A stretch of 7,037 nt of DNA from NCBI GenBank assembly GCA_031270585.1, contig JAISXK010000042.1, positions 1-7,037 of the forward strand, given 5' to 3'. The position numbers were made by a program, and so were the translations under genes. The DNA is from Clostridiales bacterium (GTDB lineage Bacteria; Bacillota; Clostridia; Christensenellales; CAG-138). The notes under the pieces are model-generated. The model saw only the letters and a list, made by a program, of their open reading frames with translations, did no database searches and was not told the DNA's origin. Shown here one piece after another: positions 1 through 6,216 of the stretch; positions within the stretch are counted from its first letter, which is position 1; the number at the start of each line of letters is the position of its first letter.

Positions 1-218
1 AAAAGCACCTTGCCGAAGCGGGGTTCGACCCTTTATATGGGGCAAGACCGCTGCGCCGCGCCATACAGCAGCAGGTGGAGGATAGCTTGAGTGAAGAGCT
101 CTTATCCGGCAGGCTCAAGCTGGGCGACCATGTGGAGGCCTATGCGAAGGATGATAAGCTTTGCTGGCGTATAGGCGGCAAAAAGCGCATCCCAAAGGCT
201 GAGATATTGAGCGAATAG
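1..218 (+). CDS. clpC: ClpC-type Clp protease ATP-binding subunit, C-terminal end (partial)
   Basis: This is the 3' end of a gene that begins before the window; the reading frame starts at base 3 and ends at TAG 216-218, leaving about 71 residues. The first visible residues carry the Clp/Hsp100 signature GFDPLYGARPLRRAIQ, the end of the second AAA+ module and start of the D2-small (ClpB_D2-small) domain. It is followed by VEDSLSEELLSG, which fits ClpC; ClpB has a different motif here (NPLA..IL.G). Known for the family: ClpC is a cytosolic AAA+ unfoldase that feeds substrates to the ClpP peptidase, often under CtsR control. The tail is short and charged, as usual. The next gene, rpmB, is convergent, so clpC ends its transcription unit here. 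ClpA or ClpE cannot be wholly excluded from the C-terminus alone. Confidence 0.88.
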   Translation, partial: KHLAEAGFDPLYGARPLRRAIQQQVEDSLSEELLSGRLKLGDHVEAYAKDDKLCWRIGGKKRIPKAEILSE

Positions 219-259
219 AATAAGTTTTGGATTTACACGATATACTTATACTTAAGACC

Positions 260-284
260 AGGGCGTGTTTTTCAAACACGCCCT
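260..284. terminator. Stem-loop between convergent clpC and rpmB
   Basis: The arms GGGCGTGTTT (261-270) and AAACACGCCC (274-283) are perfect complements with a TTC loop, and A260/T284 adds an eleventh pair. It lies 42 bases after the clpC stop. No T-tract follows on either strand, so it is not a textbook intrinsic terminator. Its place between convergent genes still makes transcript end formation or 3'-end protection the likeliest role. Confidence 0.5.
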
Positions 285-291
285 AAGACAA

Positions 292-340
292 CCGGGCCGT
301 ATCGATAAGCATTTTCAATGTTTATTCGATACAGCCCGGG
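292..340. terminator. Long imperfect hairpin in the clpC/rpmB convergent gap
   Basis: The arm at 292-313, beginning CCGGGC, pairs with the arm at 317-340, ending GCCCGGG, around a TTC loop. It gives about 21-22 pairs with one bulged base. One position is a C/A mismatch in plus-strand RNA (298/333) and a G-U wobble in minus-strand RNA; another (309/322) is the reverse. The hairpin therefore folds nearly equally well in transcripts from either direction, as expected of a shared bidirectional terminator. There is no clear T-tract on either side. It begins 33 bases past the rpmB stop. Confidence 0.5.
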
Positions 341-373
341 AGTGTTACAGCAATGAGATTGCGCGCCTGCGCC

Positions 374-565
374 TTATACGCGTCTTTGCACTTTACCGGA
401 TCGGAGACAGCGGGTGCAAACATCCATCTTTTGCGGCGTGCCGTTGATCACGATGTGCACACGTTGCACGTTGGGCGCCCAAGTGCGCTTCGTTTTACGG
501 TTAGAGTGGCTCACCAGGTTGCCCGACATGGGGCCTTTGTTGCATACTTCGCAATATTTACCCAT
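374..565 (-). CDS. rpmB: 50S ribosomal protein L28
   Basis: The product has 63 residues, the usual length for bacterial L28, and is recognisable throughout: MGKYCEVCNKGPMSGNLVSH at the start, then a basic RKTKRTWAPN segment, and VCTRCLRSGKV near the end. L28 is a small basic protein of the large ribosomal subunit. The pairs C5/C8 and C50/C53 form two CxxC knuckles, so this is the zinc-binding (C+) form. In some bacteria that form is paired with a cysteine-free copy used under zinc starvation; no such copy is in this window. The start is supported by GGAGG at 574-578 (read on the minus strand), 8 bases from the ATG. It is a single-gene unit, divergent from the VanW gene and convergent with clpC, with its own promoter at 608-636. 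Confidence 0.97.
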   Translation of the reverse strand: MGKYCEVCNKGPMSGNLVSHSNRKTKRTWAPNVQRVHIVINGTPQKMDVCTRCLRSGKVQRRV

Positions 566-607
566 TTATTACACCTCCCATCGGATAGCTTCAATCAAAC
601 ATTAGAC

Positions 608-636
608 ATTCTATCATCTGCGGTTTATATTTGCAA
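608..636 (-). promoter_or_regulatory. Sigma-A-type promoter of rpmB
   Basis: Read on the minus strand there is a -35 TTGCAA (636-631), an exact 17-base spacer and a -10 TAGAAT (613-608), preceded by TG in extended -10 position (TGATAGAAT). Transcription should start near base 601, giving a leader of about 36 bases before the rpmB ATG. Both hexamers are close to consensus and the spacing is optimal. Confidence 0.8.
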
Positions 637-638
637 GT

Positions 639-672
639 GAAAAATTCGACGGAAAAATTCCCGAAAAAATTC
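639..672. repeat. Three tandem GAAAAA(A)TTC repeats upstream of the rpmB -35
   Basis: GAAAAATTC occurs at 639-647 and 652-660, and GAAAAAATTC at 663-672, so the copies start 13 and 11 bases apart, close to one helical turn. Relative to the predicted rpmB start near 601 they sit at about -39 to -72, where UP elements contact the alpha subunit of RNA polymerase. They could instead be operator half-sites. They lie 18 or more bases upstream of the VanW-gene -35 and may affect that promoter too. Confidence 0.5.
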
Positions 673-689
673 CATTTGTGCCTTGTGTA

Positions 690-718
690 TTGCGGGGGCT
701 TTTACGATTGTGTATAAT
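690..718 (+). promoter_or_regulatory. Probable promoter of the VanW-family gene and downstream operon
   Basis: A perfect -10 TATAAT lies at 713-718, with a weaker -35 TTGCGG at 690-695 and a 17-base spacer. Transcription would start near base 725, about 68 bases before the chosen VanW start codon. The -10 is strong and the -35 matches consensus only in its TTG, so this is likely a moderate promoter. No other good promoter was seen before prmA, so it may also drive prmA, rsmE, mtaB and the HIT gene. Confidence 0.6.
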
Positions 719-792
719 AAAGTCAATACAATATATAGCGGGTGTTTGTGCGTATTTGACAATTTGCACGCATTGGAAGAGGAATGGACGAT

Positions 793-2604
793 ATGGAAAA
801 TAACCGGCGCATTGTGCGGCCTGCATCCGGCCAAAAACCGGGGCCTGAGCTGCCAAGGTATATGCAATCAGGCTCACGCGGCAGTTCTTTGGCGGGCGCG
901 CGCTTCGACGCGGTCAATGCTTCATCAAACGCCGGCGCGGTGCGTGGCGCGCGCGGCGGCTCGCGTAACACGGGCGGCGGGGCGGCCGCCGGCAGCGGTA
1001 ATGCCGCCACAAAAAGAAAGACCGAGGGCGGCCACGGCGGCGATCATTCCGGCGGGGGCGAAAAACGAAAAAAGAAAACGCCCAAATCACAACAGCTTAT
1101 GCGTATAGCGCTGATTTTGTTTGGCGTGCTCATACTCGTAATAGGCGGTATATTGCTGATAAAAGCCCCCGATAAAGACGAAAGCGTAGACTACACCCAA
1201 ACGAATGCGAAGTTTTATAATGGCGTTACCATCATGGGTGTGAATGTAGGCGGCAAAACCATCGAAGAGATCATGCCGCAGGTGCAAACCGCCATCAATA
1301 CCGCCATGCGCAATACATCCATCATAATAAATAGCGGGGATAAAAGCTGGTCCATCACGGCGGGGGATATGAATCTGTCCATTGATGTGGACAGAACCCT
1401 GAACGAGGCGATGGCCTATGGCCGCGACGGCACCTGGAGCGAAAACAGCGAGGCTAAATTAGAACTGGGCGAAACGGGCAAGGATTTTAAAGCGGTGTTT
1501 GCGGTTGATAAAAGCGCTTTGGTCAACAGGCTCAACGAGATTTCGCCCGAAGTCGCAAAGCCCGCCGTTGAGCCCATGGGCATACCTTCTTTAAGCGAAG
1601 ACAACAAGCCGAGCTTTGAATTTATCGAAGGCGAAAACGGTTTTGTATTAAATACAGAATCCACAGCCGAAGCGATTATCGCGCTCGTTGCAGAAAACAA
1701 ACTGCAGGAAACGCTTGCGCCGGTTTGCGACGAGTTGCCGCCTGCGTTGACGCTTGACTACATAAAAGCAAACACGCAAATTATTGCCGACTTTACTACC
1801 GAGTATGCCAGAAGCAGCTCGGACGAGTTGACCATTAACCGTTGCTTCAATATTGAAAAAGCGGCCAACATCATAAACTGCCACACCGTCGCGCCCGGCG
1901 AACGGTGGAGCTTTAACGATTTTGTGGGCCTGCGCACCAAAGAGGCGGGTTGGAAGGAAGCCAACGGTATCAGTGGCGGCAGGGAGTATACCCGTCAATA
2001 CGGCGGCGGCATTTGCCAGGTGAGTACAACGCTCTATGGCGCGTTGCTGCGCGGCCATGTGCTCATACCCGACGGCGGACGTAAGAAACACTCTATCCCC
2101 TCAAGCTATGTGGATAAGGGGCTGGACGCCACGGTGGACAGCAGCGGCATCGATCTGTTCTTTGAGAACGATACCGGCGCGCCACTGTATATGTTCGCGT
2201 ATATCAAACAATCCGAAAAGAGCTCGCGCAAGCTGACCATTACGGTTTCGCTGTATGGCAAACCGTTGGAAGAGGGTATCGCCTATATGCCGCGCAGCGA
2301 AGTGGAGGATCCTGTGCCGCGTACCGATCCCGTGTATGTGGATGACGCGACCATCCCGCAAGGGTATCAGTTGATCATGATCGAAATGCGCCCGCGCTAT
2401 AAAGCCGTTGTATACCTTGATAAGCTTGTGAACGGCCAAGTGGTGGAAAGCACCTATCTCTACACCGATGATTACAGGGGCAACGAGGCCACCATACATA
2501 TTGGAACGGGGGATCCGGCTATGGTGGCGCCGCCCGAGGGCGCGCAGATGATCGTCACGGTACCGGAATATGCGCCGGAAGGCGGAGACGTTGCGCAGGA
2601 ATAA
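793..2604 (+). CDS. VanW-family membrane-anchored protein with peptidoglycan-binding-like domain
   Basis: The product has 603 residues from the ATG at 793. An upstream in-frame ATG at 784 would add three residues, but the AGAGGA Shine-Dalgarno (778-783) touches that ATG and lies a proper 9 bases before 793. Residues 1-98 are disordered and rich in Gly, Arg, Ser and Ala, ending in a strongly basic stretch (EKRKKKTPK). One transmembrane helix follows at about 102-124 (IALILFGVLILVIGGILLI), so the rest should be outside the membrane. Residues about 137-320 resemble PG_binding_4 repeats, which often precede VanW domains. The VanW domain spans about 346-480 with its hallmark GGGICQVSTTLY (404-415). 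A possible G5-like segment lies at about 520-573 (ending GNEATIHIGTG). VanW domains are named from vancomycin-resistance clusters, but their biochemical role is not established. A cell-wall role is inferred from domains and topology. No van resistance genes are nearby, so resistance should not be assumed. Confidence 0.88.
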   Translation: MENNRRIVRPASGQKPGPELPRYMQSGSRGSSLAGARFDAVNASSNAGAVRGARGGSRNTGGGAAAGSGNAATKRKTEGGHGGDHSGGGEKRKKKTPKSQQLMRIALILFGVLILVIGGILLIKAPDKDESVDYTQTNAKFYNGVTIMGVNVGGKTIEEIMPQVQTAINTAMRNTSIIINSGDKSWSITAGDMNLSIDVDRTLNEAMAYGRDGTWSENSEAKLELGETGKDFKAVFAVDKSALVNRLNEISPEVAKPAVEPMGIPSLSEDNKPSFEFIEGENGFVLNTESTAEAIIALVAENKLQETLAPVCDELPPALTLDYIKANTQIIADFTTEYARSSSDELTINRCFNIEKAANIINCHTVAPGERWSFNDFVGLRTKEAGWKEANGISGGREYTRQYGGGICQVSTTLYGALLRGHVLIPDGGRKKHSIPSSYVDKGLDATVDSSGIDLFFENDTGAPLYMFAYIKQSEKSSRKLTITVSLYGKPLEEGIAYMPRSEVEDPVPRTDPVYVDDATIPQGYQLIMIEMRPRYKAVVYLDKLVNGQVVESTYLYTDDYRGNEATIHIGTGDPAMVAPPEGAQMIVTVPEYAPEGGDVAQE

Positions 2605-2624
2605 CCAAAAAACAAAATATAAAA

Positions 2625-2702
2625 ATGAAAAGGGGCCGTGGCGCCAGGCGCATACGAAGTTTGCTCATTCAAGCCTGCCTAGCGCTGCGGCTTAAAGTAT
2701 GA
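2625..2702 (+). CDS. Possible 25-residue basic mini-ORF overlapping the prmA start
   Basis: In the 94-base gap between the VanW gene and prmA, an ORF starts at ATG 2625 (MKRGRGARRIRSLLIQACLA, then five more residues). It stops at TGA 2700-2702, overlapping the prmA ATG as ATGA. This layout is typical of translational coupling, and prmA has no Shine-Dalgarno of its own. Against it, the mini-ORF also lacks a clear ribosome binding site and its composition (rich in Arg) could simply be GC-rich intergenic sequence. I do not recognise the peptide. It is a candidate leader or coupling ORF only. Confidence 0.2.
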   Translation: MKRGRGARRIRSLLIQACLALRLKV

Positions 2703-3703
2703 AATGGATTGAATTTGCGGTGTATACCACCGACATGGGTATAGAGCTTGTATGCGGCGCGCTGACGGGCGTTTCCATCGACCAGGTGGCGATTGAGGAG
2801 AGCGCTGCGGCAATTGAAACGAACCTGCGGCAGACGGCCGCATATTGGGATTTTGCCGACGCGGCGGCGTTGGCGGGCGGCGCAGGGCCTTGCGTGAAGG
2901 CGTATATTGCCGACGTGCCTGCGCAACGGGCGCTGCTTAGGCGCGCGCGGGCCGCCGTGAAGCGTCTGGAGGAGTTTTACCCGTTGGAGGAGATTGCCCC
3001 TCTTCATATAGTGGAAACCGTCGTGGACGATGAGGATTGGGCCAACAATTGGAAGCGCTTCTATAAACCCATCGTCATAGGGGAGAGGCTGCTTGTTTGC
3101 CCCGCATGGGAAAAGGACGCATTGCCCGCCGGTGCACTGGCGGGACGTGAGCTTATTTTGATGGATCCGGGCATGACCTTTGGCACCGGCGCGCACCACA
3201 CCACAAGGCTGTGTATGGAGCTTTTGGAGCAAAGCGTAAGCTTGGGCGGCAGCGTGCTGGATTTGGGATGCGGTAGCGGCATACTGAGCATAGCGGCGTT
3301 GCGGTTGGGGGCGAAGCTGGCGGTATGTGTGGATATTGATCCTGTCGCGAAGCGCGCGGTGGAAAACAACCTGCGTACCAATGGAATGCAGGGCGCGGAT
3401 GTGCGGGTGTATACCGGCGATATTCTGACTAACGCAAGGCTACGGGAGAATATCGCAGGCGCTTACGAGTTGATCATGGCGAATATCGTGGCGGATGTGA
3501 TCATACCGCTTTGCGCGTTCGCAGGCGGATGGCTTGCGGTGGGCGGCGCTTATATATGTTCCGGCATAATCGAAGAACGGGAGAACGACGTGCTGACGGC
3601 GTTGCGTGCCGCAGGGTTTGATGAAATCCGAAAGCTATCCTCGCCCGACACCGGAGAGAACGAAACCGCATGGCTTGCCTTTTTGGCGCGAAAGGGGCGC
3701 TGA
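2699..3703 (+). CDS. prmA: Ribosomal protein L11 methyltransferase
   Basis: PrmA uses S-adenosylmethionine to methylate ribosomal protein L11 in the cytosol. The 334-residue product starts MKWIEFAVYTT, the usual start of the family, and a stop codon (TAA 2693-2695) lies just upstream in frame, so 2699 is the earliest possible start. The N-terminal substrate-recognition part (about 1-100) is followed by the PrmA signature DPGMTFGTGAHHTT (156-169), the SAM-binding motif I VLDLGCGSG (186-194), the acidic end of strand 2 VDID (211-214) and the NIVADVI motif (262-268). It is slightly longer than typical members (about 290-320 residues). No Shine-Dalgarno precedes the ATG; the mini-ORF stop overlaps it. 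The stop shares a base with the rsmE start (TGATG), so the two genes are almost certainly co-translated. In many clostridia prmA follows dnaJ; here it follows a VanW gene. Confidence 0.95.
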   Translation: MKWIEFAVYTTDMGIELVCGALTGVSIDQVAIEESAAAIETNLRQTAAYWDFADAAALAGGAGPCVKAYIADVPAQRALLRRARAAVKRLEEFYPLEEIAPLHIVETVVDDEDWANNWKRFYKPIVIGERLLVCPAWEKDALPAGALAGRELILMDPGMTFGTGAHHTTRLCMELLEQSVSLGGSVLDLGCGSGILSIAALRLGAKLAVCVDIDPVAKRAVENNLRTNGMQGADVRVYTGDILTNARLRENIAGAYELIMANIVADVIIPLCAFAGGWLAVGGAYICSGIIEERENDVLTALRAAGFDEIRKLSSPDTGENETAWLAFLARKGR

Positions 3704-4425
3704 TGGAACGCTTTTTCGTAAACAGGCAGACGATAACGAATGACCATGCGGTGATCACGGGGGAGGATATGACACATATCACGCGTGTGCTGCGTTCGGG
3801 TGCGGGCGATATGTTTATCCTTTGTGATGGCTGCAATATGGAATATGACGCCACAATAGAAAAAATTGAAAAACACGGCGTAACACTGCGCCTGGATAAT
3901 GAACGCGTATGTGAAAACGAACCACCGATTGAGGTAACACTGATGCAAGCGCTTCCCAAGGCGGGCAAGCTGGAGCTTGTGATACAAAAATGTGTGGAGT
4001 TGGGCGTTTACGCGATACAGCCGCTCTATACGGCGCGCTGTGTGGTAACAAAAGAAAGCTTCGCAAAAAAGCATGAACGTTACCGGCGTGTCGCGTATGA
4101 GGCGGCAAAACAGTCCCGGCGCGGTATGATACCAAAGGTGTTGCCGCTGGTGGAATTGGGCGCGTGCGCATTTAAGTTTGATTACGTACTCTTTGCCTAT
4201 GAAAATGAAAGGGAGCGCACCTTGCGCCGCGTGTTGCAGGCAGCAAAGGCGGGCGGGGCGAAACGCATCGCCATGATCATAGGCCCCGAGGGCGGATTTG
4301 AAGAGGAAGAAGCACGTTTTTTAACCGGCCTTGGCATACAACCGCTAAGCCTTGGCAAACGTGTGCTGCGCACGGAAACGGCCGGTATGGCGATGCTTGC
4401 CATGGTGATGTATGAGCTTGCATGA
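3703..4425 (+). CDS. rsmE: 16S rRNA (uracil-1498-N3)-methyltransferase
   Basis: RsmE is a SPOUT-class, knotted methyltransferase that makes m3U1498 in 16S rRNA. The 240-residue product matches the usual family length. The N-terminal PUA-like part begins MERFFVNRQ. Family motifs are EAAKQSRR (133-140), the SAM-binding GPEGGF (194-199) and LGKRVLRTETAGMAML (217-232), which form the C-terminal trefoil knot. The ATG at 3703 was preferred over an in-frame ATG at 3670 inside prmA. It matches the conserved family start, overlaps the prmA stop by one base and is preceded by AAAGGGG (3690-3696). The gene also overlaps mtaB downstream by 14 bases. The order prmA-rsmE-mtaB is widespread in Firmicutes. 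Confidence 0.95.
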   Translation: MERFFVNRQTITNDHAVITGEDMTHITRVLRSGAGDMFILCDGCNMEYDATIEKIEKHGVTLRLDNERVCENEPPIEVTLMQALPKAGKLELVIQKCVELGVYAIQPLYTARCVVTKESFAKKHERYRRVAYEAAKQSRRGMIPKVLPLVELGACAFKFDYVLFAYENERERTLRRVLQAAKAGGAKRIAMIIGPEGGFEEEEARFLTGLGIQPLSLGKRVLRTETAGMAMLAMVMYELA

Positions 4426-5752
4426 TAATGCGCACAGCGCGCGCAGCCGCGTGGCATTTTATACGCTGGGCTGCAAGGTAAACCAGCATGAGACTGAACT
4501 GATGCGCGCGCAGTTTGAGCAAAGCGGCTATACGGCGGTACCCTGGCATGAGGAAGCCGACGTGTATGTGATCAATACCTGCACCGTTACAAGCGTCAGC
4601 GATAAAAAGTCGCGCCAGGCCATAACGCGCGCGCATCACACAAACCCCCATGCGGCCATTGTGGCGGTGGGCTGCTACGTGCAGCGGGCCGCTGATGAGA
4701 TACAAAAACTGCCCGGCGTGAAACTGGTGGTGGGCACCCGGATGCGAAACAGCATAATTCCCCTGTTACAGGAGAAAAACGGTGTTCGTAGCGTGGTTGA
4801 AGATATATCACATAACTATCAATACGAGCGGTTGGACTGCGAAGAGCAGGCGTACATGACATATACGCGCATGCGTGTGCAGCTAAAAATTCAGGATGGG
4901 TGCGACAGGTATTGCAGCTACTGCGTCATCCCTTATGCGCGGGGGCCCGCAAGGTCGCGCCCTATAGAGAGTATCGTACAGGCGCTGCGGCTGTTGGGGG
5001 AACAGCGTGCGCAGGAGGTGGTGCTGACAGGCATCCATCTGATGAGCTACGGCAAGGAGGATAAAGCCCTGCCGAAACTGCAGGAGGTAACGCGGCTTGC
5101 GGCGGGGATGGGGGGTATAGGGCGTATCCGTTTGGGCTCGCTTGACCCGGCGCTGGTGGACGACGCCTTTGTAGATGGCCTTGACGCGATAGCGCCCGGC
5201 AAGCTGTGCAGGCATTTTCATCTATCGTTGCAGAGCGGCAGCGACGCAGTGCTCAAACGCATGAACCGGCGCTATACGGCGGATGCATATGAACGCGCGG
5301 CGGCAAGGCTCAGGGCGCGGTTCCCCGGTTGCGCGCTCACGACGGACGTGATAGCGGGCTTCCCCGGAGAGACGGAAGCGGATCATAAAGGGACGTTGGC
5401 GTATATGGAGCGGCTTAGATTTAGCCGCACACATGTGTTTCCATATTCCGGGCGGGAAGGCACGGCTGCATACGCCATGCCGGACCAGGTGGGAAAGAGC
5501 GTGCGCGCGGGACGGGCGAAAGAACTTATTGCGCTGGGAGAAAAGTTGGAGCTTGACTACGTCAAAGGCCAGATCGGCCAAACGCTGACGGTGTTGCCGG
5601 AAGCCCGGCGGGAACCCGGGCGGGATGAGAGTTGCGAAGGCTACGCGGATAATTATGTGCGCGTGAAATACGAGGGATATGACGGTACGTTGACCAAGGT
5701 GCGGATTGAGGGAAGGGAAGGAACGGTATTGCTGGGCAAAACAGAGGATTAA
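4412..5752 (+). CDS. mtaB: tRNA t6A37 methylthiotransferase MtaB (radical SAM)
   Basis: MtaB converts t6A to ms2t6A at position 37 of ANN-decoding tRNAs, using two iron-sulfur clusters and S-adenosylmethionine. The 446-residue product has the full architecture. The UPF0004 domain carries the cluster cysteines C21 (TLGCKVNQ), C57 (INTCTVT) and C88 (VGCYVQ). The radical SAM domain has C164/C168/C171 in CDRYCSYC. HLSLQSGSD (270-278) and TDVIAGFPGETE (311-322) are also family motifs. A C-terminal TRAM domain spans about 385-443. TLGCKVNQ favours MtaB over MiaB or RimO, which have different sequences there. The start overlaps rsmE by 14 bases with only a weak GGTGAT upstream, suggesting translational coupling; a GTG at 4450 is a less likely alternative with no ribosome binding site. 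The HIT gene follows after 16 bases. Confidence 0.94.
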   Translation: MSLHDNAHSARSRVAFYTLGCKVNQHETELMRAQFEQSGYTAVPWHEEADVYVINTCTVTSVSDKKSRQAITRAHHTNPHAAIVAVGCYVQRAADEIQKLPGVKLVVGTRMRNSIIPLLQEKNGVRSVVEDISHNYQYERLDCEEQAYMTYTRMRVQLKIQDGCDRYCSYCVIPYARGPARSRPIESIVQALRLLGEQRAQEVVLTGIHLMSYGKEDKALPKLQEVTRLAAGMGGIGRIRLGSLDPALVDDAFVDGLDAIAPGKLCRHFHLSLQSGSDAVLKRMNRRYTADAYERAAARLRARFPGCALTTDVIAGFPGETEADHKGTLAYMERLRFSRTHVFPYSGREGTAAYAMPDQVGKSVRAGRAKELIALGEKLELDYVKGQIGQTLTVLPEARREPGRDESCEGYADNYVRVKYEGYDGTLTKVRIEGREGTVLLGKTED

Positions 5753-5768
5753 GGCAGAGGAGGAAAGC

Positions 5769-6113
5769 ATGCGGGATTGTATTTTTTGCAAGATTATCAA
5801 AGGTGAAATCAGCGGCAACAAGGCGTATGAGGATGAGGATGTGCTGGCGGTATATGATATTGACGCCAAGGCGCCAGTGCATATTCTGATTTTACCCAAG
5901 AAGCACATCAAAAGCGTGATGGAGCTTGGCTCTGAAGACGCCGCGCTGACGGCAAAGCTATTTAAAACGGCCAAAGAGCTCGCGACATCGCTGGAGCTTG
6001 ATAAAAAGGGCTTCAGGCTGGTGGTGAATACGGGAGAGGATGGGGGGCAAAGCGTGGCGCATCTGCATATGCACCTGCTGGGAGGCAGGGCGCTGGGTTG
6101 GCCGCCGGGTTGA
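5769..6113 (+). CDS. HIT-family (HINT-like) nucleotide-binding protein
   Basis: This 114-residue protein is a complete histidine-triad protein of the HINT branch. These are cytosolic hydrolases or transferases that act on purine nucleoside phosphoramidates and related adenylylated compounds. It begins MRDCIFCKIIKGEI, and C4/C7 with H46 and H98 match the zinc site found in many bacterial HINT proteins. NTGEDGGQSVAHLHMHLLGG (87-106) holds the triad H98-x-H100-x-H102, with H100 the expected nucleophile, and the end GRALGWPPG is typical. The start is set by AGAGGAGG (5756-5763), 5 bases before the ATG; an in-frame ATG at 5706 lies inside mtaB and is rejected. In clostridia this gene usually sits between mtaB and rpsU. 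Here rpsU is missing and a terminator-like hairpin follows. The physiological substrate is unknown. Confidence 0.95.
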   Translation: MRDCIFCKIIKGEISGNKAYEDEDVLAVYDIDAKAPVHILILPKKHIKSVMELGSEDAALTAKLFKTAKELATSLELDKKGFRLVVNTGEDGGQSVAHLHMHLLGGRALGWPPG

Positions 6114-6151
6114 ACGGCAAGCAGTATACAAAATGGCGGTTGAATCCTTAT

Positions 6152-6179
6152 TTGCGTTCCCCCTTCATACTTTTATATA
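6152..6179 (+). promoter_or_regulatory. Candidate promoter for the superoxide dismutase gene
   Basis: A TTGCGT (6152-6157) and a TATATA (6174-6179) are spaced by 16 bases. The -10 lies in the left arm of the 6158-6210 inverted repeat, so transcription would begin near 6186 in the hairpin loop. Such a transcript would contain only the right arm and leave the ribosome binding site free. The -35 matches consensus only in TTG, and AT-rich arms produce -10-like strings by chance, so this is tentative. Confidence 0.4.
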
Positions 6180-6216
6180 GAAACTATTTATATAAAAGTA
6201 TGAAGGGGGAGTTTTT
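6157..6216 (+). terminator. 22-bp perfect hairpin plus T-tract, overlapping the sod ribosome binding site
   Basis: Bases 6158-6179 are the exact reverse complement of 6189-6210, with a 9-base loop that can shrink by G-U and A-U closure. The stem base is C5/G5, a wobble pair T6157/G6211 follows, and then TTTTT (6212-6216). That is the structure of a strong intrinsic terminator for the upstream operon, whose last gene ends at 6113. The T-tract runs straight into the sod ATG (6217), and GGGGGAG (6205-6211) of the right arm is also the only ribosome binding site for sod, 5 bases from its ATG. In read-through RNA the hairpin would therefore hide that site. Confidence 0.75.

Noticed and set aside
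756..761. TTGACA just before the VanW start, resembling a -35
   Set aside because: No -10-like hexamer lies 16-19 bases downstream; that position falls at the ribosome binding site and start codon.
1648..2091. Long minus-strand ORFs inside the VanW gene and similar antisense ORFs in prmA, rsmE and mtaB
   Set aside because: They have no recognisable domains or start signals and lie opposite well-supported genes; GC-biased codon positions create them.
784..2604. Vancomycin-resistance gene
   Set aside because: Only the VanW domain is shared; no vanA/B ligase, vanH, vanX or two-component genes are present, and VanW proteins are common in susceptible clostridia.
6114..6157. Possible remnant of rpsU (S21) after the HIT gene
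   Set aside because: The 44 bases are too short and their translations show no S21 motif.
6172..6197. AT-rich palindrome read as a PerR or Fur box controlling sod
   Set aside because: The half-sites TTTATATA are separated by 9 bases and do not fit the spacing of either box; the symmetry is explained by the hairpin.
6158..6210. Miniature inverted-repeat transposable element
   Set aside because: The pair of arms has no target-site duplication and is only about 53 bases long; a GC stem base plus T-tract fits a terminator better. A genome-wide copy search could reopen this.
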